Shown here: in pieces, positions 8,586 to 18,791 of the stretch | Layout: each line of letters starts with the position of its first letter | How positions within the stretch are numbered: the stretch's first letter is position 1 | NCBI GenBank assembly: GCA_003263845.1 | Contig: JYJN01000149.1 | Coordinates: 85,973 to 149,972, forward strand | Length of the DNA stretch: 64,000 nt | Source: Vibrio aestivus | Lineage (GTDB): Bacteria > Pseudomonadota > Gammaproteobacteria > Enterobacterales > Vibrionaceae | Direction: 5' to 3' | Program-made: the position numbers and the translations under genes | The notes under the pieces: generated by a model | Told to the model about the DNA's origin: nothing | Databases searched by the model: none | What the model saw: only the letters and a program-made list of their open reading frames with translations

Positions 8586-10868
8586 TTAAGCCACACTGTT
8601 TAGTTTAGGTTTACTAACCTTATTGGTGCGAACTTCGCTGAAATCATGGCTAAAGTGGTCGACTTGAATCGCTTGATAACGAAGAGCGTCGGCACTTTTT
8701 ACTTTATCCACTTCTTCTTGAGTCAGCACTTCTGCTTTAAGTGCTTGCTCAAGCCTAACATCCAGCAGTCCTTTGCGATCCACTTTCCCATCTTTCACCG
8801 CTTTAAACAGTTTACGTTCAATTGGCTTAATGTCGTACATCGCTAGGAACGCACGCTCCATTAGGCCAACATTATCGTTTGCCTCATCACCAATGTAGCA
8901 AAGGTGTGTCAACCTATCTCGGTGAGCACCTGGAGTCATTAGGCTTTCTGCCAGTTTCACTGCCAACTCATCACTTGGTTTCTTAAAGTGATTGCCCAGC
9001 GGGAAGATAAGCGTTTTGAGCAATACGCCCACTGATTTTTGAGGGAAATTAGTATACGCCTCTTGCAGAGACTGAGCTGCTTGATGGAAACAGTGTTGAA
9101 TCGCGTAGTGAACATAATTCAAGTCTTCTTGCTGGCGACCTTCATCTTCGTATTTCTTCAATACCGCTGAAGCCATGTACAAGAAACTCAAGCCGTCACC
9201 TAAACGTGCCGAGATCATCTCTTTACGTTTCAGGTCACCACCTAGCGACAACATGGCAAAGTCTGCACTTACCGCCAGAGCGCGACTCAATCGAGTCAGA
9301 TCTTTGTAATAAGGCTGAGTTGGGCCGCTCATACTTGCAGAGATGAATCGTGCCCCTGTTAGTGCTGCACCAAAAGCACCTAGTGTATTTCTCGTTGCAT
9401 GGCCAATATGACCAAACAGCAACTTATCGAACTCTTTTGCGCCCTCTTTTTCATCTGGGTTCGCCGCCGCTTCCATTTCTTTCAGTACGTATGGATGACA
9501 GCGTGTTGCACCTTGGCCAAAGATCATAAGGTTACGAGTTAGGATATTCGCGCCCTCTACGGTAATAGCGACGGGTACACCTAGATAAGCTGACGTTAGA
9601 TAGTTCATCGGGCCTGCCTGAATCGCACGACCAGAGTGAATATCCATAGAGTCATTCAAAATCGTGCGCGCAATCTCCGTCATGTGATATTTGGCAATCG
9701 CCGTAACGATACCCGGCTTCTCTTTAAGGTCTAGCGAGGTCGTAGTTAATGTGCGGGTCGCTTCTAATAGATACGTTAAACCACCGATTCGGCCTAATGC
9801 TTCCGCAACACCTTCGAACTTACCAATCGACATACCAAACTGCTTACGAACATAAGCGTATGCGCCTGTCGTACGAGAAGTTAAGTGACCAATCGCTGTG
9901 CCAAGCGCTGGTAGCGAAATACCGCGACCTGCGGAAAGACATTCCACCAGCATACGCCAGCCTTTACCCGCATACTCCGCACCGCCAATCAACCAATCGA
10001 TTGGGATAAAGACATCTTCACCGCGAGTTGGGCCATTCATAAATGCAAGACCAATGGCGTCGTGACGCTCACCCACTTCGACACCTGGATGAGAAGTTGG
10101 GATCAAGGCACATGTGATGCCCAACTCTTCTTTGTCACCAAGCAAACCTTCTGGATCATTCAGCTTGAATGCAAGGCCAAGAACGGTAGATACCGGCGCA
10201 AGAGTAATGTATCGCTTGTTCCAACTCACTTTTACGCCAAGAACTTTCTCACCTTCATGTTCGCCATAACAAACCACACCTTGGTCTGGAATACCGCCCG
10301 CATCAGAGCCGGCTTCAGGGCCTGTCAGGGCAAAACATGGAATATCGGTACCGTCTGCAAGACGCGGTAACCAATAGTCTTTCTGCTCTTGCGTACCATA
10401 GTGAGAAATAAGCTCACCTGGGCCTAGTGAGTTTGGCACCATCACGGTAACCGCAGCACTGATACTGCGCGTTGCAATACGGGAAACGATTGTCGAGTTC
10501 GCCAATGAAGAAAACTCTCTACCACCATACTCTTTCGAAATGATCAGAGAAAAGAAACGTTCTGTCCTCATGTAATCCCAGACTTCTTTTGGAAGGTCGC
10601 GATCGTGTGTCACGATTTGGTAGTCATCCAACATCCCAAGTAGTGTTTCTAACTCGTTATTCATGAATGACTGTTCTTCTGAAGACAGAGCAGGTTTAGC
10701 ATATTGATGGAGCTTATTGAAGTCAGGTTTACCTGAAAACAGCTCCCCATCCCACCATACGCTACCGGCTTCCATTGCTTCTTTCTCGGTTTCCGAGAGA
10801 GGTGGCAGTACCTTTTTAAAGAAAGTAAATGCGGGATCGCTGATCCATTTTCTTCGTAGAGAGCTCAT
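8586..10868 (-). CDS. fadE: Acyl-CoA dehydrogenase FadE
   Basis: A 760-aa FAD-dependent acyl-CoA dehydrogenase, the first step of beta-oxidation. Landmarks: PNSLGPGELISHYGT, CFALTGPEAGSDAG (the acyl-CoA dehydrogenase signature), WNKRYITLAPV, and ITVEGANILTRNLMIFGQGA, then the long C-terminal extension (DUF1974) specific to FadE. It lacks the two N-terminal membrane helices of E. coli FadE (814 aa) and starts directly at RRKWISDPAF, as several Vibrio paralogues do. ATG 10868 has an AAAGGA-type RBS just upstream. The fatty-acid-responsive repressor gene psrA is immediately upstream on the same strand, so PsrA control is likely. The gene is intact. Confidence 0.94.
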   Translation of the reverse strand: MSSLRRKWISDPAFTFFKKVLPPLSETEKEAMEAGSVWWDGELFSGKPDFNKLHQYAKPALSSEEQSFMNNELETLLGMLDDYQIVTHDRDLPKEVWDYMRTERFFSLIISKEYGGREFSSLANSTIVSRIATRSISAAVTVMVPNSLGPGELISHYGTQEQKDYWLPRLADGTDIPCFALTGPEAGSDAGGIPDQGVVCYGEHEGEKVLGVKVSWNKRYITLAPVSTVLGLAFKLNDPEGLLGDKEELGITCALIPTSHPGVEVGERHDAIGLAFMNGPTRGEDVFIPIDWLIGGAEYAGKGWRMLVECLSAGRGISLPALGTAIGHLTSRTTGAYAYVRKQFGMSIGKFEGVAEALGRIGGLTYLLEATRTLTTTSLDLKEKPGIVTAIAKYHMTEIARTILNDSMDIHSGRAIQAGPMNYLTSAYLGVPVAITVEGANILTRNLMIFGQGATRCHPYVLKEMEAAANPDEKEGAKEFDKLLFGHIGHATRNTLGAFGAALTGARFISASMSGPTQPYYKDLTRLSRALAVSADFAMLSLGGDLKRKEMISARLGDGLSFLYMASAVLKKYEDEGRQQEDLNYVHYAIQHCFHQAAQSLQEAYTNFPQKSVGVLLKTLIFPLGNHFKKPSDELAVKLAESLMTPGAHRDRLTHLCYIGDEANDNVGLMERAFLAMYDIKPIERKLFKAVKDGKVDRKGLLDVRLEQALKAEVLTQEEVDKVKSADALRYQAIQVDHFSHDFSEVRTNKVSKPKLNSVA

Positions 10869-10976
10869 AACCAGATCCTTTTGTTCTATTGGCCTTGGTT
10901 TTGTTGGCCTTGTTTCACGTTATTTTTATAATTTTAATTTTGATAATCACTCCACTATTTTGCGGATGTGATGATC

Positions 10977-11602
10977 TTATTCAGCCGCGACGCCTGCCGC
11001 TAAATAAGGGATCAACATGTCAACCACCACTTTGGCATCAACATCTTGATTGAAATCGTTCTCTGCAATTTCTGCCAGAGCTTGGCTTGAAGCATGGTGA
11101 ATACACAAGTGCCCAGAGTGAAGTGCAAACGCCAAAACAGCGTTTCACGAGTAAGGCTTGGATTCGCTTTCATTACCGATTCGGTAAACAAATTCAGTAC
11201 ATCTTGATATCGGGTTGTAATGAACCAACGCAAGTGCCCTTGGACATCGGTATAGCCTCTACCAATAAGAAGCATAAATTTACTGGTACCATTAGGACGC
11301 ACGCTATTAAGAGAACGTAACGGGCCTCTTAATGACTCGAATACATCCGACATTTCATAGCTTTCATTCAAGTTCAGCGTAATAAGAGCATCTTGCACTG
11401 CTGGCATAAAGGCTTCGAGGTAACGATCGAGCACCGCTCGTACCAAGGTCTTTTTGTCGCCGAAGTGGTAGTTAACCGACGCAAGGTTAACCCCTGCTTT
11501 ACTGGTAATATTTCTGAGAGACGTATCATTAAAGCCTTGTTCTGAGAACAGAACCTCGGCTACATCCAGTATCTTTTCCTTCGTACTAACGCCTACTGCC
11601 AT
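10977..11602 (-). CDS. psrA: PsrA-type TetR-family fatty-acid-responsive regulator (one frameshift)
   Basis: TetR-family repressor. The N-terminal HTH (residues ~8-55, ILDVAEVLFSEQGFNDTSLR then ITSKAGVNLASVNYHFGDKK) is very close to Pseudomonas PsrA, which releases DNA on binding long-chain fatty acids and controls beta-oxidation genes. One G is missing near 11095 (FTM-ASSQALAEIAEN expected). Repair gives 208 aa ending at the TAA at 10977. The start ATG 11602 (MAVGVSTKEK) is chosen over in-frame codons further up because the TetR HTH usually begins within ten residues of the start. fadE begins 108 bases downstream and may be co-transcribed. Confidence 0.88.
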
Positions 11603-11841
11603 TTCAATCACCCGTATTAAACACCTGTTTGAAATATACTCTCGACACAATTGATTAACAAGCAATTAACATCACATTTTTGCTCTTTGGTCCGACCAGA
11701 AGACCAGAATAGAAGGTAACTTACTGATTTGATAAGGGTTGGAAGAAAATCGAAATTTTTTTCAATTTTTTGGGAACTGTTTGAGAAACGCCCGGTCTGA
11801 ATATGTGTAGAAAGCAGGGCATTGAGAGTTTCACAGGCCGT

Positions 11842-11853
11842 CAAACTTGTTTC
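11842..11853. promoter_or_regulatory. PsrA-like operator candidate
   Basis: CAAACTTGTTTC fits the published PsrA pattern (G/C)AAAC-N2-4-GTTT(G/C). It lies about 240 bases upstream of the psrA start. This could be autoregulation or control of a plus-strand transcript. Short motif, so chance occurrence is possible. Confidence 0.4.
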
Positions 11854-11906
11854 TTAACTGCGCTACATTTTACGCTGCTTTTTCTTATTAACTCCTATGT
11901 TTGTAT

Positions 11907-11937
11907 GCCCAGAACACATTTGTTCTGGGCTTTTTTT
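11907..11937 (+). terminator. Orphan plus-strand terminator
   Basis: Perfect 10-bp stem GCCCAGAACA/TGTTCTGGGC, loop CATT, then seven T on the plus strand only. Both flanking genes are on the minus strand, and the minus-strand reading lacks a T tract. It therefore does not serve either gene and may end a small plus-strand RNA. Confidence 0.85.
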
Positions 11938-11979
11938 ATGCTCGCAGTTTAAAGGCGCTCAGCATGGTTTGAGGCTCGA

Positions 11980-13916
11980 TTATGATTCTGAAGCCAGAAC
12001 CGCTTGATCTCGACCCGCTCGCTTAGCGGCATACAAACTCTCATCAGCTTCAACAAAAGTGCTACTGTCGGCAATAGATTCGACATTAACTGGATTACTC
12101 GCTCCGATGGAAACAGTAACCGCTAACTCCCCTTTACTTGTATTGAACAAGTTCGTTGCGATAAGCGCGCGTATTTCACCTAGCCGCTGAACATCATCAG
12201 CGCCACTTTTAAGTATCCATAGGAACTCTTCCCCACCCCAACGAATGAACAACTCTTCTGCGCCAACACTGTGCTGTATTCTTCTCGCTGTCTCGACTAA
12301 AACTTGGTCTCCCACGTCGTGTCCGTATTGATCATTGATCTTCTTAAACCAATCAAGATCGATTAACACCACACGGTACATTGCATTACGATTCAATATG
12401 TCACCATCTTCCATTTGGTTCTGGAAATAACGGCGGTTATTGATTCCAGTCAGTTGATCAGTGAAAGATAAGTTTTGCAAATCGCGGTTCTTACTCTTCA
12501 CGGTATGCGAGTAACGAAGGACAACCAAGAAAGCAAAAACAGCAAATGCCCCCAAATTAAAGCGATTCGAAGTCGAAGTTTTTCCTTACTCAGTTCCAAC
12601 ATATTGAGTTGCCCCTGAGCACTGAGTAGATCTCGCTCTTGCTCTAGCTGACGAGTGTCAAAGGCGAACTCAAGTGCATAGACCTCGTTGATCATCTGTT
12701 GCCATTGCTGCTCTCGATACTCCTTGTAGAGTTCTAAAGCTTCTTTAGCTCTACCTTGTTTTTCATAGACTTCGGCCATCAATAGATTGGCTCGAATCAG
12801 CCATCGTGTATGGTTTATCTCACTAAAAAAACTGAGAGCCTGACTGGCCGTATCCTCGGCATCGGCAAGGTCTCCACGTGCCAGTTGAGCCTTGGCCAAA
12901 ATAAAGTAACAGATGCCTTCTTGTTTTGGGTACGACTGAGTTAACGCAAGTTCAACACACTCTCGACTCACTGCAGCTGCTTTATCTAGCTCAGCACGTA
13001 AAAGATGTAATCTTGCCTGCGCTTTGTATTTTATGACTTTAATGAAGGGCGATGCACTTTGCTCAACAATCGGCAATGCCTGCTCAAAGGCGTATTGAGA
13101 GCTTTGCAAATCCCCCAAACGGTTGTAAACAAAAGACTCATTGAGCCAAATCACCGCCAAAAGATCTGCTCTCTTACCCGACGTTTCATTGATTTTTCGC
13201 GCATTATCTAAATACGTAATTGCTTTGTCCCACTGTTCTAAGTGGACATATAGCAGGCCTAAATTGTTGTTCAATCGGCCATTAATAATCGAACTCGGAT
13301 AACTTTTACCTAACTCGATCCCTTTGTAAAAGTGGAGTTGAGATTGTTTAAGTTGATTGTTGGCGTTATACAAAATGCCAGCAGTGTTATACGCCTTTAG
13401 CAGCAAGTAATGACGACCATGAGCCTCAAATGACGAGATAGCACGCTCAATGAGTGCAATCCCTTCCAGATATTCTCCAGCCCTAAGTCGAGCGTAGGCG
13501 TCTTCACTTTGTATGTACGGTTCTACCCAATCGATACTATTTTCATCCGCTATGGTGAGTAATTGCGTTGTGACTTTGTCTATTGTCTGCTGGTCTTTCT
13601 GGTGCACCGCCAGCTCTCGTTCAACTATACGAAAATAAATCTTTTCAATAGCAGACGAGCTCTCTCGTATTTGGCGGTCTAGTTCAATCAACCCTTGCTT
13701 AACACTATTTGGATTAGATTCAATCTTAGACTGAAGCTCAAGAAGCCGTTTCCCGAACTGCGTGCTCTGGGCTATTTGTTCGTGGGGTTGAACAAGTTCT
13801 GATGAAGGCTGACTATATTGGAAGGACTTATCAAACAAAAATACGCTCACAGTGGTTGCAAACAATGTGACTATTGCAGCTACACCGATCATCGCTATCA
13901 CTTTGTATAATCGCAT
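11980..13916 (-). CDS. TPR-containing diguanylate cyclase (GGDEF) (one frameshift)
   Basis: Membrane signalling protein of ~645 aa after repair. It has an N-terminal TM helix (residues ~7-30), a long TPR-like helical sensor region (~60-440, e.g. NTAGILYNANNQLKQSQLHF and NNLGLLYVHLEQWDKAITYL), a second TM helix (~460-480) and a C-terminal GGDEF domain (~490-640). The domain contains LTGINNRRYF, DLDWFKKINDQYGHDVGD and the active site RWGGEEF, so it should make cyclic di-GMP. The RxxD inhibitory site expected five residues before GGEEF is absent (GAEE there). One T is missing near 12550, in the TM segment. It resembles Vibrio TPR-GGDEF proteins. The ligand is unknown. Confidence 0.87.
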
Positions 13917-14091
13917 CTAATTTACTTCCCAATCTTCTCTATTAATGCCAAACAAATAAAATTCCTGTCATCTTCTTTGCTCGGTTGATTAATAATAGCT
14001 AAACGTTTTCGTGCCTGATTACCTTTGATCTAAGATATAGCAATCACGGTTAAATCGCGTACTATACGCATTTTACCATCCAATATCTCCC

Positions 14092-15007
14092 ATGAAGCTA
14101 TCCGACACGCCCGTTACTCTGCACAGTTTCAACAACCAGCCCTTCTTTTTAAAACGTGATGACCAGCTTCATAGCCACTTCACGGGTAACAAAGCGCGTA
14201 AGTTGATGGCTTGGCTAGAGTACTCTAATACCGACATCACTCACTTAATCGGTTATGGCTCCGTACAAGCAAATTCGTTGTATTCAATGGCCGCATTAGC
14301 ATCAATTAAAGGGTGGAAGCTCGAGTTTTTTGTTTGACCGTATCCCTCAATGGTTAAAAGAGAGGCCTACAGGTAACTATCGAGGAGCACTAGAGCTTGG
14401 CGCTACTGTTCATGAGACATCTCTATTAGAATCTGGGCCTGTTCATCCCGCGGTTCACGCTGACACATTTAAAAACCTAAAGCACTGCTTAGTGTTGGAA
14501 GAAGGTGGTCGCTCGGTGCGCGCAGAGCAAGGCGTGGCGCAACTGGCGAAGGAGATCATATCTTGGTCTCGCCATCTGCCGGAGCCTAACCTTACAGTGG
14601 CTCTGCCATCCGGAACAGGAACAACCGCGCTATACCTCCATAAACATCTAAAGCCAGTGGGGATCGAAGTTATCACCTGCGCGTGTGTCGGCGGCAGTGA
14701 GTACTTGGTTAAACAATGGGAAGAGTTAGGAGAAGAAGATTTTCCTACTATCTTACAGCCTGAACACAAACATCACTTTGCTAAACTGTATAAACAGGAC
14801 TTTGAGATTTGGAAGCAGCTACAAGAAGAGACTCACATCGAATTTGACCTTCTTTACGATCCTTTAATGTGGCGGTGCTTATTGGAATGGCGAGCAAACA
14901 ATCCACACAAACAGCTTCTATATATTCATCAAGGTGGCATACTCGGTAATGAAAGTATGCTGCCTCGCTATCAGCGCAAATACGAAGATCCGGCTTGCTC
15001 ATGGTAG
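14092..15007 (+). CDS. PLP-dependent deaminase / D-cysteine desulfhydrase family protein (one frameshift)
   Basis: Fold-type II PLP enzyme annotated in vibrios as 1-aminocyclopropane-1-carboxylate deaminase or D-cysteine desulfhydrase. The PLP-lysine block is FFLKRDDQLHSHFTGNKARK (Lys in GNKARK). It is followed by GYGSVQANSLYSMAALA (substrate-carboxylate loop), ALPSGTGTTALYL (phosphate loop) and LYIHQGG near the end. An extra T in the GTTTGAC at 14331-14337 breaks the frame; removing it gives EFFVDRIPQWL and a 304-aa protein. A DUF1496-type gene begins 37 bases downstream, so the two may share a transcript. True substrate is uncertain: ACC itself is unlikely in a vibrio. Confidence 0.8.
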
Positions 15008-15044
15008 TTAGGGGCTACAGGCCTTAAATATTGGAGACGTCAAC

Positions 15045-15313
15045 ATGAATAAAATCATTACTCTCTGCTTACTGGCATTAGCGCCACTGACTCACGCAAA
15101 GATCATGCTACGCCGAGTAAGCCAATTGTCGCGGTTGACGGTTCATCCATCGGTAAGCGTGTGTGTTATTACCAAGACCAAGCCTACTCAATCGGCTCAA
15201 TCCTCCAGATAGGCGACCACTATCTCATCTGCAAAGAACAGAACGATTTTGAGACCAACGGCGCGCTTATGTGGCATCAACTCGATTCAAACGAGCAGAC
15301 CACAAACAACTAA
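15045..15313 (+). CDS. Small exported DUF1496-type protein (frameshifted)
   Basis: A small gene. ATG 15045 (after GGAGAC) starts a signal peptide (MNKIITLCLLALAPLTHA). The frame then breaks in an A run at ~15100. With one A added it continues as KDHATPSKPIVAVDGSSIGK, then RVCYYQDQAYSIGSILQIGD, and ends at TAA 15311-15313, giving 89 aa. The CYYQDQAYSxGS and YLICK pattern recalls the DUF1496 family (YnjH-like), whose two Cys could form a periplasmic disulfide. Function unknown. Assignment to DUF1496 is by pattern memory. Confidence 0.65.
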
Positions 15314-15412
15314 CTAAAAAGCAAAGCCTGTTAACTTTCTCTTATTGTGTAATTTGTAAACATTCTGATTCATATCCTATAGTAAATCTAACACTATCCA
15401 TGGGGAATGATG

Positions 15413-16237
15413 ATGACACAACAGGCTTTGATTTCTCGTCTCAATGAACTACCTAGAATTCAAAAAGTACTTCAAGAACTACTCGACCTAGTTAACCAAG
15501 ATGAAGTGGATTTTGGAGAACTTGCCGAAAAAATATCGTCCGACCAAGTAATCTGTGCTCGTTTGCTGCGCATGGCTAACTCGGCCCACTTTGGTGGTCA
15601 AAAGAGTATTTCATCAGTCAATGATGCCATCATTCGTGTGGGGATGGGGGCTGTAAAAACCTTAGTTGTCGCGTCGTTTCTATCAAGTGCCTTTCCTAAA
15701 GTCGACACGCTCGATATGGAAACCTACTGGGTGGATACCTTTGAAGTGTCCGTCATCGCGAGTAAAATTGCCGACCAAAACAACATGGACGCCAACGAAG
15801 TCTTCACCACTGGGCTACTGCACAACATTGGCGAGCTGATGATTCACACTCTAGTGCCAGATCAAGCGCAGCAAATAGCCAAACGAACCGAAATGGGTGA
15901 AGACCCTATCGCCGTTCAAGAGGAGCTACTTGATACCTCAGCGCCATCATTAGGGGCCATGCTAGCTAAAGCCTGGAAGTTCCCACTTGCTATGGTCGAT
16001 GCCATTGCGAATGCCCATGACCCTAGAAACTCAGAAGTCGCACCACAAGTCGCGACAACCTTGCACTTAGCCAAAGCGATCAATAAAGATTGGGACGATT
16101 TGAGCCAAGAGAAGAAACAAGCGTTCATTGCAAACCACCCAGACTCTAGATTACTTAACTTATCTGACAGCTTCGCCGCTATCATTGATGGCGTGAGAGG
16201 CAACGGGCGAGAGCTTGCCGCGCAGCTTAATGGTTAA
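15413..16237 (+). CDS. HDOD-domain signalling protein
   Basis: A ~274-aa single-domain HDOD protein (catalytically degenerate HD-type phosphohydrolase domain over most of its length). Typical features are LPRIQKVLQELLDLV at the start, ISSDQVICARLLRMANSAHF, SVNDAIIRVG and LLHNIGELMIH. HDOD proteins act as scaffolds in signalling (motility, biofilm, c-di-GMP) and need no catalysis. Three ATGs are in tandem. I prefer the third (15413) because GGGGA at 15402-15406 then has normal spacing; using 15407 would add two Met. A terminator follows. No partner gene is obvious. Confidence 0.85.
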   Translation: MTQQALISRLNELPRIQKVLQELLDLVNQDEVDFGELAEKISSDQVICARLLRMANSAHFGGQKSISSVNDAIIRVGMGAVKTLVVASFLSSAFPKVDTLDMETYWVDTFEVSVIASKIADQNNMDANEVFTTGLLHNIGELMIHTLVPDQAQQIAKRTEMGEDPIAVQEELLDTSAPSLGAMLAKAWKFPLAMVDAIANAHDPRNSEVAPQVATTLHLAKAINKDWDDLSQEKKQAFIANHPDSRLLNLSDSFAAIIDGVRGNGRELAAQLNG

Positions 16238-16255
16238 ACTTCGCAAATAATAAAG

Positions 16256-16287
16256 CCATGTTTAGTTTCGGCTAAACATGGATTTTT
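16256..16287 (+). terminator. Terminator after the HDOD gene
   Basis: CCATGTTTAG/CTAAACATGG stem, 6-nt loop, then ATTTTT. Confidence 0.85.
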
Positions 16288-16350
16288 AGTGTCTGAGCGT
16301 CCGCTACCTCTAAGACACCTACTCTAGTAAAATAGGCATTCCTGTATTTT

Positions 16351-17675
16351 CTAACTCCTCGAAGGGTCGAAAGCAACATGATCTCCGCTCGATGCGATTG
16401 CTCCTTCAAACTCAGCGACTCGAGCCAGAAACGCTTCTCTATTTTCATCGGAAATCGAAGTAGCAAGAGGCAAATCAGCCTTCATTGGATCCACCGCGCG
16501 ATTTCGAACCAGAACCTCAAAATGCAAATGAGGTCCAGTTAAGCGTCCTGTTGCCCCAGCTTTGGCTATCTCTTGTCCACGTTTCACGTAATCCCCCTTC
16601 TTGACCAAGAATCGATCTAAGTGCAAGTAGCGAGTGGTATAGACACTATTATGCTCAATAACTAAGTATTTGCCCGCATACGGGTGGCTTCTCACTCCAA
16701 CCACTCGACCATCACCCGTTGAATAAACCGGTGCACCGACAGGTGTGGCAAAGTCGGTGCCATTGTGCGGAGTAATTCGCCCAGTTACAGGATGTTTGCG
16801 TCTCGGATTAAATGACGACGTGATACGACGATACTGTTTATCAATCGGATAGCGATTGAAAGCCCGTTCTAGACTATTGCCTTCACGATCATAAAAGCGG
16901 CCATCATCGGCTAAAAATGCCGAAACAATACCATGGCTCAGTTCAAAAGAGACTGCCTGAATCTCACGATTCCCGGTTGGATGGTCGCCTAAAAACTGCT
17001 CTCGAACTAAGACGTCAAAGCGATCGCCAGCGCGCAGTGTACGTGCGAAATCAATCTTGTCACGCAGTATACGAGCGATGTTTCCAATATGGTTCGACGA
17101 CAAACCGGCTTGGTGGGCAGAGAGTGAGAAGTTGCCCTAATTTCGCCTGAATAGTGGCGCTCTCGCCACTCACCCTCTTGCTCTAGAAATGTGTACTCAA
17201 ACTTGCCATCTTCTTCACGAACATAATCCGCTTGTTCAACCAAACTGATGTTAAACACCAAGCGCGATAATTGTTTGGTCTCTGGCTCCATCACAAACTC
17301 TAAATGATCACCCGGCTTAATCGTATCGAGCTGCAGAGGCACTTGGTCCGCAATCAGTACTTCCTGTAGATCTTGATAGGAAATGCCGAGCGATGAAAAA
17401 ACACCACTTAAGGTATCCCCTACTTTGACAAAATAATGAACTCGGACAGGTGAAGACTCTACGATGGGTTCAATAGTTTCGATGGTTTCAGTTACAGTAG
17501 CTGCTTGTTCTACTTTAACTAAAGGGCTAGATGTGGTGGAGTCGATAACAGCATGAGGTTGCTGGGACGCCAAAGTAATCTGAGCTTCGTTTGATGGAGC
17601 GATGAGGGACAATAGAAGTGCGCCAGAAAAGGCGGCAACAGCAATGGTAGCTAGGATTTTTTGGGAGTGTTTCAT
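16351..17675 (-). CDS. shyB: ShyB-like M23 family murein endopeptidase, Zur-box preceded (one frameshift)
   Basis: Periplasmic DD-endopeptidase that cuts peptidoglycan cross-links. N-terminal signal/anchor segment (residues ~8-27), LysM-like region (VHYFVKVGDTLSGVFSSLGI, ~80-130), and C-terminal Peptidase_M23 domain (~290-400) with zinc ligands in HNGTDFA and HLHFE. One base is missing near 17120. Repair joins HSL to AHQAGLSSNHIGN and gives 441 aa. V. cholerae ShyB is known to be Zur-repressed and induced by zinc starvation. Here a perfect palindromic Zur-type box sits 27-42 bases upstream of the ATG, which supports ShyB over the constitutive paralogue ShyA. The gene is divergent from an aspartoacylase and may share that operator. 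Confidence 0.85.
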
Positions 17676-17701
17676 GGACGAACTTGCTGTGAAAATTTTT
17701 G

Positions 17702-17717
17702 TTATGTTATAACATAA
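17702..17717. promoter_or_regulatory. zur box: Zur box candidate (shyB / aspartoacylase intergenic)
   Basis: Perfect 16-bp palindrome TTATGTTATAACATAA, similar to gammaproteobacterial Zur operators (TGTTATANTATAACA core). The same 16-mer with identical near flanks recurs upstream of zur at 21948. Its place between divergent genes would let it control both. Confidence 0.85.
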
Positions 17718-17847
17718 TAGTTTAATTCATTCTTCAGGTTATCTTTGATATTGTTCACTCAACTCCATATTTTTTATGTTCAATTTGTGTCAAAGTGAAA
17801 CCAAGTGAACATTCAAACTCATCAATGAAAGGAAGGGAATCATCACT

Positions 17848-18723
17848 ATGATTAACTTTAATCAAGTGCTGCTGGTTGCGGGAACACATGGCAATGAGCT
17901 GTCTGGAATTTATATCAACAAACTGATTAAGGATGGGCTATATAAAGCCGATCGAGCGAGCTTCAAAACTGAATCAATCTTAGCGAACCCTAACGCCATT
18001 GAAAAGAACGTCCGTTTCGTCGACTGTGATTTGAATCGCCAGTTCACGCCAGAAAACCGTACGTTGGAACACTCTGAGCAAAATGAAGTCAATGTTGCTA
18101 AAGAGTTGATGAGCAAGTACTCCGATGTTGACAATCAATTGGTGATAGATCTGCACAATACCACCAGCAACATGGGCGCAACTTTAATCCTGCTCGCAAC
18201 CAGTCCCTTCTATACAAAAATGGGCGCGTACGTAAAAGAGAAGATGCCGGAAGCGAACATTCTATTTGAAGACCGCAAAGAGTGGGCAGAACAACCGTAT
18301 CTTTGCTCCCTTGGACAGCATGGTGTAATGATAGAAGTGGGCGAACAGGCGCACAGTTCATTGAAGTTTGAGACTCTAGAGTTAATGAAGACGATGCTCA
18401 CCCACTTATTGGACTATGTCGAACTTCATAATCAAAATGCTCTGGGTAAGCTAAAGGGTTACGAAGGCTATTTCTATACGGAAGAAGTGACCGTGCCACT
18501 AGACTCGGATGGAATGAGAGCTGCTATCGTGCATCCAGATATTTGTGGTAAAGATTTTGAAGCAGTTCAGCCAGGGCAACCGCTTCTCAAGCGATTTACA
18601 GGCGAAGACATTATCTGGGAAGGCAGCCAACAAACCTACCCACATTTCATTAATGAAAGTGCCTACTGCGCAGCTGATAACGCGATGGCGTTAGCGGACA
18701 AAAAGTTCGTCGAAATCTCTTAA
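17848..18723 (+). CDS. Aspartoacylase (M14/AstE-AspA family)
   Basis: A 291-aa zinc-dependent amidohydrolase predicted to cleave N-acetylaspartate or related N-acyl amino acids. Family features: GTHGNELSG (zinc His and Glu), DCDLNRQF (Arg for substrate carboxylate), VIDLHNTTSNMG (second zinc His) and GVMIEVGEQ (catalytic Glu). Length and these motifs fit bacterial aspartoacylases better than succinylglutamate desuccinylase, which sits in ast operons. RBS GAAAGGAAGGG precedes ATG 17848. It diverges from shyB across a Zur box, so a role in zinc-limited growth is possible but not established. Confidence 0.85.
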   Translation: MINFNQVLLVAGTHGNELSGIYINKLIKDGLYKADRASFKTESILANPNAIEKNVRFVDCDLNRQFTPENRTLEHSEQNEVNVAKELMSKYSDVDNQLVIDLHNTTSNMGATLILLATSPFYTKMGAYVKEKMPEANILFEDRKEWAEQPYLCSLGQHGVMIEVGEQAHSSLKFETLELMKTMLTHLLDYVELHNQNALGKLKGYEGYFYTEEVTVPLDSDGMRAAIVHPDICGKDFEAVQPGQPLLKRFTGEDIIWEGSQQTYPHFINESAYCAADNAMALADKKFVEIS

Positions 18724-18751
18724 GCAGAACCATAAACAAAGAAGCCAAATA

Positions 18752-18786
18752 CAAAAGAGTGTGGTTTTAACACCACACTCTTTCTA
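18752..18786. terminator. Bidirectional terminator
   Basis: AAAGAGTGTGGT/ACCACACTCTTT stem between the convergent aspartoacylase and COG0523 genes, followed by a T-rich stretch on plus and preceded by an A-rich one. Confidence 0.85.
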
Positions 18787-18791
18787 TTCTT

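Larger units (their letters stand above)
11603..11979. other. Intergenic region between psrA and the GGDEF gene
   Basis: 377 bases. It contains a PsrA-type operator candidate (11842-11853), a GTTT/AAAC inverted repeat near 11779-11789, and a plus-strand terminator with no plus-strand gene before it (11907-11937). I see no protein-coding gene. Confidence 0.55.

Noticed and set aside
11617..11844. 75-aa minus-strand ORF upstream of psrA
   Set aside because: No RBS or domain, and it runs through the presumed promoter and operator region.
17848..18723. AstE succinylglutamate desuccinylase
   Set aside because: No arginine-catabolism (ast) genes nearby. Motifs and length fit aspartoacylase better.
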